The position numbers and the translations under genes are program-made. This document shows, in pieces, positions 32,410 to 41,440 of a stretch of DNA of 64,000 nt. The notes under the pieces are model-generated. The model did no database searches, was not told where the DNA came from, and worked only from the letters and a program-made list of their open reading frames with translations. How positions within the stretch are numbered: the stretch's first letter is position 1; every line of letters starts with the position of its first letter. The DNA comes from SHZI01 sp031395645. GTDB taxonomy: Bacteria > Pseudomonadota > Gammaproteobacteria > Steroidobacterales > GCA-2729495. The stretch spans positions 8,663-72,662 of the forward strand of contig JANNJM010000088.1 of the NCBI GenBank assembly GCA_031395645.1, read 5' to 3'.

Positions 32410-33573
32410 ATGGGCGAGAAGCAGGGCCACGCTCAGCAAGGTCAGGCTCAGGCGGATGGCAGTCCGCCACGGCTGGTTGACAAGACCAACGAGTACATCC
32501 GCATTGAGAATGTGACGAAGCGCTTTGGCGACTTCGTCGCGGTCGACAACGTCACCCTGTCGGTCTTCAAGGGGGAGATCTTCTGCCTCCTCGGCGGCTC
32601 CGGCTGTGGCAAGACGACCCTGCTGCGCATGCTGGCCGGCTTCGAGGCGCCGACTTCCGGGCGGATTTTCATCGACGGCCAGGACATGGCTGATGCCCTG
32701 CCCTACGAACGACCCGTGAACATGATGTTCCAGTCCTACGCACTCTTTCCCCACATGACCGTGGAGAAGAACGTGGCTTTCGGCCTGGAGCAGGAAAAGC
32801 TGGCGCGCAAGGAGATCGACCAGCGGGTTGCAGAGATGCTGGACACGGTCAAGCTGGGCGAACTGGCCCGACGCAAGCCCCATCAGTTGTCCGGCGGGCA
32901 GCGCCAGCGGGTAGCGCTGGCCCGGGCGCTGGTCAAGAAACCGAAGCTTCTGCTACTGGATGAGCCGCTGGGGGCGCTGGACAAGAAATTGCGCGAAGCA
33001 ACCCAGTTCGAACTGATCAATCTCCAGGAGAAGCTCGGGGTCACCTTTGTCGTGGTGACGCACGATCAGGAAGAGGCCATGACCCTGGCCTCGCGCATCG
33101 GCGTCATGGACCGGGGGGAAATCGTGCAGGTGGGTACGCCCACGGAGATTTACGAATACCCCTCCTCCAAGTTCGTGGCCGACTTCATCGGCTCGGTCAA
33201 TATGTTTGAAGGCCGGCTGATCGAGGACGAACCCAACTTCGTCCGGATTGAGTCGCCAGAACTGAGTAGTACGATATACGTTGATCACGGAATCAGTTCC
33301 CCCCCGGGCGCGGCAGTCTGGGCCGCCATTCGACCGGAGAAGATCGAGATCGCGCGGGAGGAGCCGGCGGCTAAGGAGAATCGCGCCAGGGGCGTCGTTC
33401 GGGACATCGCCTACATGGGCGACATGTCAATTTATCTCGTAAAAATCGACAGCGGCAAAATGGTGCGCGTCACGCTCCCCAATTCAGTCCGTCAGCTCAG
33501 CGAGCGGATTTCGTGGGACGAGACCGTGTGGTTGTCCTGGGATCCCTCAAGCCCGGTAATCCTTCCCCAGTAA
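32410..33573 (+). CDS. potG: Polyamine ABC transporter ATPase
   Basis: 387 residues. Walker A is GGSGCGKTTLLRM, the signature LSGGQRQRVALARAL, Walker B LLLLDEPLGALD, and the H-loop VVTHDQEEAMT; a TOBE-type regulatory region follows (GAAVWAAIRPEKIEIA). It energises putrescine/spermidine import through PotH/PotI. The first about 40 residues are variable, so a start slightly downstream is possible. It ends VILPQ before TAA. Confidence 0.93.
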   Translation: MGEKQGHAQQGQAQADGSPPRLVDKTNEYIRIENVTKRFGDFVAVDNVTLSVFKGEIFCLLGGSGCGKTTLLRMLAGFEAPTSGRIFIDGQDMADALPYERPVNMMFQSYALFPHMTVEKNVAFGLEQEKLARKEIDQRVAEMLDTVKLGELARRKPHQLSGGQRQRVALARALVKKPKLLLLDEPLGALDKKLREATQFELINLQEKLGVTFVVVTHDQEEAMTLASRIGVMDRGEIVQVGTPTEIYEYPSSKFVADFIGSVNMFEGRLIEDEPNFVRIESPELSSTIYVDHGISSPPGAAVWAAIRPEKIEIAREEPAAKENRARGVVRDIAYMGDMSIYLVKIDSGKMVRVTLPNSVRQLSERISWDETVWLSWDPSSPVILPQ

Positions 33574-33598
33574 GGCCGCTTGCGGTCGACGGAGTCTC

Positions 33599-34609
33599 AT
33601 GGCCCGCTCCCAGGTTCGACAGTCGCAGAGACCACCCGTCGACGCGTGGGGATCCGGCCGACTCGGACTCATCTTTTCCCTGCTCTACCGGTTTGGTCCG
33701 CCACGCTGGTCACAGTACGTTCGCAAGAACTGGGCCGGGCAGCGACTGGTCATCGCTCTGCCCTACCTCTGGCTGTTCCTGTTCTTTGCTGTCCCATTCA
33801 TCATTGTCCTGAAGCTGTCGTTTTCCGAGGTGCGGCTGGCGATGCCGCCCTTCGCACCACTGGTCGAGAAAGTCAGCGACGTGGCATACGCGCTGAATCT
33901 GAACCTGGGCAACTACTACTTTCTGCTTTCGGATTCCCTGTACGTCAATTCCTACCTCTACTCGATCAAGGTCGCGGCCGTCTCCACGGTGTTTTGCCTG
34001 CTATTGGGCTATCCAATGTCCTACGCCATCGCACGGTCGACTCCGACCCTGCGCAATATCTGGCTGATGCTGATCATCCTGCCGTTCTGGACCTCGTTCC
34101 TGCTGCGCGTCTACGCCTGGGTGGGGCTCCTCAAGACTGACGGACTGATAAACCAGGCCCTGGGCCTTGTGGGAATCGGACCGTTCACGATGATGTATAC
34201 GAATTTCGCGGTGTACATCGGCATCGTCTATTCCTATCTGCCTTTCATGATCCTGCCGCTGTATTCCAACCTCGAAAAGCACGATCTCACGCTCTTGGAA
34301 GCATCAGCCGATCTCGGCGCGGGGCCAATTACGTCCTTTCTGCGCATCACCTTGCCCCTTTCAATGCCCGGGATTATAGCCGGGTCGCTTCTCGTGTTTA
34401 TTCCTGCGGTGGGTGAGTACGTGATTCCCTCCCTGCTCGGAAGCTCGGATCAGCTCATGATCGGCCGCGTACTTTCCGACGAGTTCTTTTCAAACCGCGA
34501 CTGGCCGGTGGCAAGCGCCGTATCCATTGCCATGCTGTTGCTGCTGGTTGTGCCGATAGTGCTCTTCCAGCGCTTCCAGAACCGGGAACTGGCAGGGGCC
34601 AGGAAGTGA
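33599..34609 (+). CDS. potH: Polyamine ABC transporter permease
   Basis: 336 residues with six membrane helices in the PotB/PotH arrangement (FFAVPFIIVLKLSF, VKVAAVSTVFCLLLGYPMSY-like, LMLIILPFWTSFLLRVYAWV). The EAA loop for the ATPase reads LLEASADLGAGPITSFLRIT. The N-terminal about 45 residues (RSQVRQSQRPPVD) are an extra, probably cytoplasmic tail. Its stop overlaps the potI start. Confidence 0.93.
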   Translation: MARSQVRQSQRPPVDAWGSGRLGLIFSLLYRFGPPRWSQYVRKNWAGQRLVIALPYLWLFLFFAVPFIIVLKLSFSEVRLAMPPFAPLVEKVSDVAYALNLNLGNYYFLLSDSLYVNSYLYSIKVAAVSTVFCLLLGYPMSYAIARSTPTLRNIWLMLIILPFWTSFLLRVYAWVGLLKTDGLINQALGLVGIGPFTMMYTNFAVYIGIVYSYLPFMILPLYSNLEKHDLTLLEASADLGAGPITSFLRITLPLSMPGIIAGSLLVFIPAVGEYVIPSLLGSSDQLMIGRVLSDEFFSNRDWPVASAVSIAMLLLLVVPIVLFQRFQNRELAGARK

Positions 34610-35451
34610 AATCACAGAGCTGGTTCCGGCGCTTGTCGCTCTTTGTCGGCTTTGCCTTTCTCTACATTCCTATCCTGTCGATGGTTGTCTATTCGTTCAA
34701 CAATTCCCGGCTGGTGACAGTCTGGGACACCGACGATTCCCCCACTCTGAAGTGGTACCGGATCCTGCTGGGCAATGAGCAGATCCTGAGCTCCGCCTGG
34801 TTGTCCATCCAGGTTGCGGCGGTCACTGCAACAGGAGCCGTGATTTTCGGGACCCTTGCCGGTCTGGTGTTATCGCGATTCGGACCGTTCAGGGGCCGGA
34901 CGCTGCTCTCGGCCATGACCACCGCACCTCTGGTGATGCCAGAGGTCATTACGGGCCTGTCGCTGCTCCTGCTGTTCGTGTTTCTGGAACAACTGATCGG
35001 CTGGCCGCAGGGACGTGGCTTCGTCACGATCGTGATCGCTCACATCACGTTTTCCATGGCCTACGTGACGGTCATCGTGCAGTCGCGCCTGTCCACCTTT
35101 GACGACTCCCTCGAGGAAGCTGCACTGGATCTGGGGGCACGCCCAGCCAAGGTGTTCTTCCGGATCACCCTCCCGCTGATTCTGCCGGCCATCCTTTCCG
35201 GCTGGCTACTGGCGTTCACTCTGTCGTGGGACGACCTCGTGATTTCCCAGTTCGTGGCCGGCCCCGGCTCCACGACGCTACCGATGGTGGTGTTCTCCAA
35301 GGTCCGGCTTGGCGTCAGCCCGGACATCAACGCACTCGCCACGATCATGGTGATGATCGTCGGGATCGGTGTGGTGATCTCCGCGTTCTACATGCGGAGG
35401 CAGGACCGCCGGCTGGCGCTCGAGATGAAGATGGCGAAGGCGGAAAAGTAA
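34606..35451 (+). CDS. potI: Polyamine ABC transporter permease
   Basis: 281 residues, PotC/PotI type: first helix LFVGFAFLYIPILSMVVYSF, EAA loop EEAALDLGARPAKVFFRIT and FTLSWDDLVISQFVAGPGS. The start is GTG at 34606 overlapping the potH stop (GTGA), so the two permease halves are coupled in translation. It ends beside a hairpin that terminates the opposing catabolic operon. Confidence 0.93.
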   Translation: MKSQSWFRRLSLFVGFAFLYIPILSMVVYSFNNSRLVTVWDTDDSPTLKWYRILLGNEQILSSAWLSIQVAAVTATGAVIFGTLAGLVLSRFGPFRGRTLLSAMTTAPLVMPEVITGLSLLLLFVFLEQLIGWPQGRGFVTIVIAHITFSMAYVTVIVQSRLSTFDDSLEEAALDLGARPAKVFFRITLPLILPAILSGWLLAFTLSWDDLVISQFVAGPGSTTLPMVVFSKVRLGVSPDINALATIMVMIVGIGVVISAFYMRRQDRRLALEMKMAKAEK

Positions 35452-35484
35452 AAACCCCGCGCAGTCTTGAGGACTACGCGGGGT
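35450..35484 (-). terminator. Terminator between converging polyamine operons
   Basis: ACCCCGCG (35454-35461) pairs with CGCGGGGT (35477-35484), and the inner AGTC/GACT extends the stem. On the minus strand it runs into a T-run (A-run at 35450-35454). It lies 16 bp past the torF stop and also just after potI, so it separates the two operons and mainly ends the minus-strand one. Confidence 0.8.
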
Positions 35485-35500
35485 CGATACTGCTTACGTC

Positions 35501-36277
35501 TTATTCTGCTTTAGCCCACGGGAACGTGGTGGCCACGCTGAGCACGACCTTGCTCTCGGACGAGAAGACATCGTCCGGGGTCCCGTCCAGGCTCTCGATA
35601 TCGCTGCCGTCCACGTACTTCACGGCACAATCGAAGTGGCCGAACGACCGGGTGAGGCCGACCGCAAAATCGAAGTATTCGTCGTCGGAACTCTCCCAGT
35701 AGTCGCCGGTGCTATAACCGGCGTGCAACGTGACGGCAAGTTCCCAGGCCAGGGGAATATCGCCATTGGCTTCCAGATACCAGGCGCTTTCGTCGGCATT
35801 GCCGTAGTCCGGCGAGTACCAGATGGTGGAAGACGCGTGTTCGCCGAAACTGAGCCCCGCACGGAGTTCTCCGTAGTCGACACTGCCGACGCCGCTGCTT
35901 TCTCCATAATAGGTGTAGTACGTAGCACCCAGGTCGTAGCCGACACTTTCCGTGATCGAGCCGCCGTAGCCCACTATAAGGTCGACCTCGACACTCGGAC
36001 CGCTCAGCGTGACGGCTGGGCTGCCTTCGCCACCGTCAGAAGTAGAGTCGCCAAAATCAACGTTACTCCCCCACAGGCCGGCATACAGTCCATTTTCGTG
36101 CGACCAGTCCAGGCTGGCCTGGAAGGCCGGATCCAGCGCGGTCTGAGTGATGCCGCGGAAGTCGTAGTCTGAGGCAACGGTGATCGTCGAGCTAATTTCG
36201 GCTTGGGCAGTACCGGAAGCCACAGCGAATGCCGCGACTCCCAGTCCCGCCAACTTCGATTGCATGACGCGATTCAT
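35501..36277 (-). CDS. TorF-family putative outer-membrane porin
   Basis: 258 residues. The signal peptide runs from MNRVMQSKLAGLGVAAF to AQA, then STITVASDYDFRGITQTALD, the typical start of the TorF (TIGR02001) family. Amphipathic strands rich in Tyr/Gly alternate to the C-terminus, which ends in FPWAKAE rather than a Phe. ATG at 36277 with GGGAG upstream is chosen over a longer frame. It lies 85 bp after puuB, so it is likely the last gene of the polyamine catabolic operon and may admit polyamines. Confidence 0.8.
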   Translation of the reverse strand: MNRVMQSKLAGLGVAAFAVASGTAQAEISSTITVASDYDFRGITQTALDPAFQASLDWSHENGLYAGLWGSNVDFGDSTSDGGEGSPAVTLSGPSVEVDLIVGYGGSITESVGYDLGATYYTYYGESSGVGSVDYGELRAGLSFGEHASSTIWYSPDYGNADESAWYLEANGDIPLAWELAVTLHAGYSTGDYWESSDDEYFDFAVGLTRSFGHFDCAVKYVDGSDIESLDGTPDDVFSSESKVVLSVATTFPWAKAE

Positions 36278-36362
36278 TCGGTGGGCTCCCTGAGTAAGAA
36301 AGAACTGTTCGCGCAGAGAATAGCGGCACTGGGGACAAAGGCCAAGTCTCGTGGCGCGCACG

Positions 36363-37634
36363 CTACAGCCGGTCTCGCAACGCGAACCACAGCATGCCGA
36401 GCACCTGACCTGGCCAGCGCAGCAGGGTGCCGCCGGGAAATGCTGGCGGAGGCAAACGGGCAAACACGTCGAAGCGCTCGGCCGTGCCGGCGATCGCTTC
36501 AGCCATCAGCTGCCCCGCCAGCGTGGCCGTGGAGACGCCGTGGCCCGAGTAGCCATGGGCGAAGTACACATTTGGTGCAAGCCGCCCAAGATGGGGCAGG
36601 CGATTCATGGTGATGGCCAGCGTGCCGCCCCAGGCGTACTCAATTGGCACGGCTGCGAGCTGCGGAAAGACGCGCAGCATGTACCGGCGAACGAAGGCAG
36701 GCAGGTCCGCTGGAAACTCCCGCGTATAGGTTTCCCCGCCGCCGAAGATCAGGCGCCCATCCCGCGACAGACGGTAGTAGTTCACCACGAAGAGGCTGTC
36801 GTGCACGCAGGCCGGATCAGTGATCAGCCGGGACGCGAGGTCGCCCAGCGGTGCCGTGGCGAGGAGGTAGTTGTTAATCGGCATGATCCGGTCGGCAATC
36901 CGCGGCTCGAGCCCTCCCAGATACCCGTTGCAGCCGAGGACCAGGTGCCGCGCACGAACCTCGCCCTGACTGGTCCGGACGATGATGGGCGTCGCTCCCG
37001 AGTAACCTGTCACCAGTGAGTGCTCGCAGATCCGCACGCCGGCTGTCACGCAGGCACGGGCGAGACCGAGGGCATAGTTCAGGGGGTGCAGGTGCGCGGC
37101 GCCGGCATCGAGTACGCCCCCGTGGTAACCCGGGCTGTCCACGATCTCCCGTAACGCCTGGCGGCCCAGGACGCGCTGGTCGGGATAGGCATAGTCCCGT
37201 GCGAGCTTCGCCGCCCGCCGCTCAAGGTCGCCAAGGTGCGACGGCCTGGCGGCGCACAGCAACTGCCCGGGCGTCAGGTCGCAGTCGATGTGGTGACGCC
37301 CGATGAGATCCGTCACGAGGCTCCGGCCGGCCAGGCCCAGCCCGAACAACTGGCGGGCGGAGTCCTTGCCAAAACGGACTTCCAGTTCGCCCTCCTCCCG
37401 ACGCAGTCCGGTTCCCAGTTGACCGCCATTGCGGCCCGACGCACCCCAGCCCACCTGCCGGCCCTCGAGCAGGACCACGGAGTAGCCCCGTTCAGCCAGG
37501 TGCAGGGCTGCCGACAGGCCCGTATAGCCCCCGCCAATGATGCAAACGTCAGCGGACGTAGCCCCGACCAGAGCGGGGTAACTGCTGAGCCCGCGGGCAG
37601 TGGCTAGATACCAGGACGGCGGGTGAGCGTCGAT
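36363..37634 (-). CDS. puuB: Gamma-glutamylputrescine oxidase (FAD-dependent); no standard start codon
   Basis: About 423 residues when read from an ATC at 37634, the length of E. coli PuuB (426). It oxidises gamma-glutamylputrescine to the aldehyde with FAD. The N-terminus reads SWYLATARGLSSY, then DVCIIGGGYTGLSAALHLAE (Rossmann), LLEGRQVGWGASGRNGGQLG, and late AWGGTLAITMNRLPHLG and YFAHGYSGHGVSTATL. No ATG, GTG or TTG lies in frame between the upstream stop (TGA at 37663-37665) and the dinucleotide motif; the first is GTG at 37478, inside the domain. AGGAG sits 7 bases before ATC 37632-37634. The most likely readings are an unusual ATC start, a point mutation of ATG, or a sequence error. 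Confidence 0.85.
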   Translation of the reverse strand: MDAHPPSWYLATARGLSSYPALVGATSADVCIIGGGYTGLSAALHLAERGYSVVLLEGRQVGWGASGRNGGQLGTGLRREEGELEVRFGKDSARQLFGLGLAGRSLVTDLIGRHHIDCDLTPGQLLCAARPSHLGDLERRAAKLARDYAYPDQRVLGRQALREIVDSPGYHGGVLDAGAAHLHPLNYALGLARACVTAGVRICEHSLVTGYSGATPIIVRTSQGEVRARHLVLGCNGYLGGLEPRIADRIMPINNYLLATAPLGDLASRLITDPACVHDSLFVVNYYRLSRDGRLIFGGGETYTREFPADLPAFVRRYMLRVFPQLAAVPIEYAWGGTLAITMNRLPHLGRLAPNVYFAHGYSGHGVSTATLAGQLMAEAIAGTAERFDVFARLPPPAFPGGTLLRWPGQVLGMLWFALRDRL

Positions 37635-37667
37635 GGCGTCGCTCCTGCCTGACCCGCAGCGCTCAGG

Positions 37668-39038
37668 TCAGACGCGCGACGGACCCAGCGCCCGCTGGGT
37701 CAGATCGAGTGCCTTCCAGGCCTTGTCGACGAGTTCATCCAGCTGCGCTTCCGTAGTGATGAATGGCGGCGCGATGATCATGGTGTCGCCGACGGCGCGC
37801 ATGACGAGTCCCTGCTCGATACAGAAATCCCTGCAGCGTTCGCCAGCCTTCAGCTCCTTGGCGAAGCGCTGACGGCTCGACTTGTGGGGCACGAGCTCCA
37901 GCGCACCCATCAGCCCGACGGAACGGACCTCGCCAACGAGCGGGTGATCGGCCAGCTTTTGCAGACGGCTGCTGAAGGCAGGAATCACCGCCTCACGAAC
38001 CCGGTCCACGAGCTTTTCCTCGCGTAAGACCTTCAGCGTGGCGCGGGCTACGGCGCAGGCTACCGGGTGCCCCGAGTAAGTGAACCCGTGATAGAACTCG
38101 CCGCCCTTCTCCACCAGCACGTTGCCAACTCGATCGCCCACCAGCACCCCGCCTAGCGGCTGGTAGCCGGAAGTCACGCCCTTGGCAAAGGTCATCAGGT
38201 CCGGCCGGATACCGTAGTGCTGTGCGCCAAACCAGTGACCGAGGCGCCCCATGCCGGTGATCACTTCGTCGGCGATCAGGAGAATCCCGTATTCGTCACA
38301 GATCTTCTGGATCTCAGGCCAGTAGGACGCGGGTGGAATGATGGCGCCACCGGCGCCCTGAACCGGTTCAGCGATGAACGCGGCCACTTTATCCACGCCA
38401 ACTTCCTCAATCGTGGTCGCAAGTTGCCGGGCGATCCGGCGACCGAACTCGGCAGGGTCGAGATCGCCGCCCAGCCCGAACCAGTAGGGCTGCTCGATAT
38501 GCAGGATGTTGGGTATCGGCAGCCCTGCCTGCGCATGCATCCACGGCATCCCGCAAAGGCTGGCGGCGCCAACCGTGCTGCCGTGATAGCCGTTGCGTCG
38601 GGCGATGATGATCTGCTTGTCAGGCTTGCCCATCAGCGTCCAGTAGTAGCGGACCAGCCGGATGTTGGTGTCGTTGGCCTCGGAGCCCGAATTGGTGAAG
38701 AACACCCGGTTGAAGCCCGGTGGGGCCAGCTCGCAGAGATCGCGAGCCAGTTCGATGGCAGGTGGCGTAGTGCACTGGAAAAAGCTGTTGTAGTAGGGCA
38801 GCTCGCGCAGCTGGCGGGCACCGGCTTCTGCCAGTTCCGTGCGGCTGTAGCCCAGGTTGACGCACCAGAGCCCGGACATGCCGTCCAGTATCTTGTGGCC
38901 ACTGGCCTCCCAGATGTAGACGCCTTCGGCCCGGGTGATCACCCGGGTGCCGCGCGCACCGAGTTGCCGGTGATCGGTGAAGGGGTGCAGGAAGTGCTGC
39001 CGGTCTTCCTGCTGCCATGTCGCGAGATTGTCGGTCAT
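37668..39038 (-). CDS. spuC: Polyamine-type class III aminotransferase
   Basis: 456 residues, fold type I PLP enzyme. The PLP Lys is in MTFAKGVTSGYQPLGG, with GSEANDTNIRLVRYYW, NGYHGST and LLIADEVITGMGRLG typical of putrescine/polyamine:pyruvate aminotransferases (SpuC). It would feed putrescine or its derivatives to aminobutyraldehyde by transamination. ATG at 39038; 38 bp after puuA and 33 bp before puuB, with stop TGA at 37668. Confidence 0.92.
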   Translation of the reverse strand: MTDNLATWQQEDRQHFLHPFTDHRQLGARGTRVITRAEGVYIWEASGHKILDGMSGLWCVNLGYSRTELAEAGARQLRELPYYNSFFQCTTPPAIELARDLCELAPPGFNRVFFTNSGSEANDTNIRLVRYYWTLMGKPDKQIIIARRNGYHGSTVGAASLCGMPWMHAQAGLPIPNILHIEQPYWFGLGGDLDPAEFGRRIARQLATTIEEVGVDKVAAFIAEPVQGAGGAIIPPASYWPEIQKICDEYGILLIADEVITGMGRLGHWFGAQHYGIRPDLMTFAKGVTSGYQPLGGVLVGDRVGNVLVEKGGEFYHGFTYSGHPVACAVARATLKVLREEKLVDRVREAVIPAFSSRLQKLADHPLVGEVRSVGLMGALELVPHKSSRQRFAKELKAGERCRDFCIEQGLVMRAVGDTMIIAPPFITTEAQLDELVDKAWKALDLTQRALGPSRV

Positions 39039-39076
39039 GTCCAGTGCCCTTCAAGAATGTGGTAACAAACCCCGGC

Positions 39077-40441
39077 TCAGACGTTCAATAGCAGGAATTC
39101 GCGTTCCCAGGGAGAGATGACCTCAAAGTAGGCCTGGTATTCCTGGCGCTTCATGGCGGTGTAGATCTTCACAAAGCGATCGCCGAGCAGCGTCGTGAGC
39201 CGCTCGCTGCGCTCCAGGCGATCGAGCGCGTCCGACAGGCTGCCCGGCAGGGCAAAGGGCCGCTTGTAAGCGTTGCCCTGCTCCGGAATGCCCGGCTGCA
39301 GGCCTTCTTCGATGCCAAGCAACCCACAGGCCAGGGCGGCCGCAATCGCCAGGTAGGGATTCACGTCGGCACCGGCAATCCGGTTCTCAATGCGACGGTT
39401 CTCGGGGTCCGACTGGGGAACGCGCAGACCGACCGTACGGTTGTCGTAGCCCCACTCCAGGTTGATTGGCGCAGACATGTACCGTGTGAAGCGCCGGTAA
39501 GAATTCACATAGGGCGCGAGAAAGATCGTGGTTTCGGGGCCGTACTTTTGCATGCCGCCAATGAAATTCCGGAATAAATCACTCTCCGAGCCATCCGGAT
39601 TCGAAAACGCATTGCCACCGTCACTGCGCCGGAGGCTGATATGCCAGTGCATGGAGCTGCCCGGCTCGTTTTCCATGGGCTTCGCCATGAATGTCGCATA
39701 GATTTCGTGGCGCATCGCTGCTTCGCGAATCGTGCGCTTGAACAGGAACATCTGGTCCGACAGTTCCACGGCGTCGCCGTGCTGAAAGTTGATCTCGAGC
39801 TGCGCGGTTCCGCTCTCGTGGGCCAGGTTGTCAACATCTATGCGCTGAACCTCGCAGTAGTCGTAGATATCCTCGATAAAGGGCTCGAACTCGTCTACAG
39901 CGTCCATGCTGTAGGGCTGCCGCACGGTTTCTTTGCGACCCGAGCGCCCGATTGGTGGCTCCAGTGGATAGTCGGGATCGGTGTTGCGCTTGACCAGGTA
40001 GAACTCGATCTCGGGTGCAACCACGGGCACGAGGCCCCGCGCCCTGAACATGTCCAGGATCCGGCGCAGGACCTGCCGGGGAGCGATATCCACCGGATCA
40101 CCCTCCTGGGTGAAACAGTCGTGAATCACGCAACAGGTTGGTTCCTCGCCCCAGGGAACCAGCCGCAGGGTAGCCAGATCAGGCTTGGCGACCATGTCTC
40201 GGTCGGCGGGATTCATGACTCCCTCTTCGAGATAGTCGTCGATGTACTCACCGGTCACCGACTGGATAAAGACTGACTCTGGCAGGCGCATGCCGCCCTG
40301 CTCTGAGAACTTCCGCGCTGGCATGTACTTGCCACGCGCGACGCCAGCCATGTCCGCCACCACGGCCTCGACTTCGTCAATCTTGTTCTCCACCAGCCAT
40401 TCGCGGAGCTGCTCTTCGTTAAGGACTTTATCTGAACTCAT
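39077..40441 (-). CDS. puuA: Gamma-glutamylputrescine synthetase (glutamine-synthetase family)
   Basis: About 454 residues. A GS-type fold enzyme joining glutamate to putrescine with ATP. Motifs: VVAPEIEFYLVKRN (catalytic Glu), SGTAQLEINFQHGD, SSMHWHISLRRSDG, VNSYRRFTRYMSAP and VGLRVPQSDPENRRIENRI. ATG at 40441 overlaps the puuD stop (ATGA); a longer TTG frame extends six codons. The length matches PuuA and SpuI rather than GlnA (about 470 with an adenylylation loop). Confidence 0.93.
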   Translation of the reverse strand: MSSDKVLNEEQLREWLVENKIDEVEAVVADMAGVARGKYMPARKFSEQGGMRLPESVFIQSVTGEYIDDYLEEGVMNPADRDMVAKPDLATLRLVPWGEEPTCCVIHDCFTQEGDPVDIAPRQVLRRILDMFRARGLVPVVAPEIEFYLVKRNTDPDYPLEPPIGRSGRKETVRQPYSMDAVDEFEPFIEDIYDYCEVQRIDVDNLAHESGTAQLEINFQHGDAVELSDQMFLFKRTIREAAMRHEIYATFMAKPMENEPGSSMHWHISLRRSDGGNAFSNPDGSESDLFRNFIGGMQKYGPETTIFLAPYVNSYRRFTRYMSAPINLEWGYDNRTVGLRVPQSDPENRRIENRIAGADVNPYLAIAAALACGLLGIEEGLQPGIPEQGNAYKRPFALPGSLSDALDRLERSERLTTLLGDRFVKIYTAMKRQEYQAYFEVISPWEREFLLLNV

Positions 40442-41199
40442 GATCGGTAACTCCGACAAGCACTACCAAACGCCTGAAATATGGCCATGGAAACCTTATT
40501 CTCGCGCACGCGCCATTCTGGGTGCCACTGCACGCCGAGGACAAACCCGGCCGCCCCGGCGACGGTCACTGCCTCAATCAATCCATCCGGTGCCGTGGCC
40601 TCAACGACGAGCCCGTCACCGAGCCGGTCGATTCCCTGGGAGTGCACTGAGTTCACCTGTGCAACGTCGATGCCGGTAATCCGCGACAGCATGCCGTCGG
40701 GTCTGAAACGCACTTCGTGTACCGGGGCATACTGGGCTTCAATCGGCGCGCCTTTGTCTTCCCGGTGACTCATGTAGCCTGGAACACGGTGCACTTCCTG
40801 ATGCAGCGTGCCACCGTAGGCCACGTTCAGTTCCTGGAATCCGCGGCAAACGGCGAACAATGGAATACCGAGTCGGACCACCGCCGGAATCAGCGCGAAG
40901 GCGGAATGATCGCGCTCCGGGTCGTGCATCGTGCCGGGATGGCTTGCCGGGCCTTGGTAGCGGTGCGGCTCGACGTTGGACGGGGAGCCAGTGAGCAGGA
41001 CCCCATCAAGGGACTCAAGCACTTCGAGGACATCGAAACCGTCGTCGAGGGCCGGACCCAGCACCGGAAGTCCCACGGGGTAAGCCCCCGCCCCGGCCAC
41101 AATGGCCGTCAGGTATTTCTCGCCCTGCACCTGAAAGGCGTGATGCCCCAGAGTGCGCCGGTCCGAGATGACGCCAACGATGGGCCGGACACTGCGCAT
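40438..41199 (-). CDS. puuD: Gamma-glutamyl-gamma-aminobutyrate hydrolase
   Basis: 253 residues, class I glutamine amidotransferase fold. The nucleophile is in LFAVCRGFQELNVAYGG, the His-Glu dyad in GVQWHPEWRV, and GVLLTGSPSNVEPHRY is the oxyanion region. It releases GABA and glutamate from gamma-Glu-GABA. ATG at 41199. First gene of the catabolic operon; its stop overlaps the puuA start. No puuC-type aldehyde dehydrogenase lies in the window. Confidence 0.93.
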   Translation of the reverse strand: MRSVRPIVGVISDRRTLGHHAFQVQGEKYLTAIVAGAGAYPVGLPVLGPALDDGFDVLEVLESLDGVLLTGSPSNVEPHRYQGPASHPGTMHDPERDHSAFALIPAVVRLGIPLFAVCRGFQELNVAYGGTLHQEVHRVPGYMSHREDKGAPIEAQYAPVHEVRFRPDGMLSRITGIDVAQVNSVHSQGIDRLGDGLVVEATAPDGLIEAVTVAGAAGFVLGVQWHPEWRVRENKVSMAIFQAFGSACRSYRS

Positions 41200-41219
41200 T
41201 AGTCACCTACGGTGCCAGA

Positions 41220-41246
41220 CCGGGGGTCGGGCCGCCAGACCCCCGG
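41220..41246. promoter_or_regulatory. GC-rich hairpin in the puuD/MFS intergenic region
   Basis: CCGGGGGTC (41220-41228) and GACCCCCGG (41238-41246) form a perfect 9-bp stem with a 9-base loop, 20 bp before the puuD start. It could be an operator or an mRNA leader structure. No T-run follows on either strand. Confidence 0.3.
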
Positions 41247-41440
41247 ACAGAATGCTCAGAGGGCCTACATCTGGCGCGGGTTCGCGAGCGAAACCACTCC
41301 CGGTTTCAGACATAAGTGCGACTTTATTCAGTGGCCAGATGGGTTGACTTGTGCAAGAAAACCTCGTCAGAGTGCCGCACCGTGCTTAAGCACCCGCAGC
41401 GAATTCCGGACTCGGGGACTGGCATTTGGAAGGACACCCG

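Noticed and set aside
33555..33590. REP-like end after potG (CCCCAGTAAGGCCGC)
   Set aside because: Only the first bases match the REP, and the GGCCGCTTGCGGTC palindrome is short and differs; kept as a remark, not as a feature.
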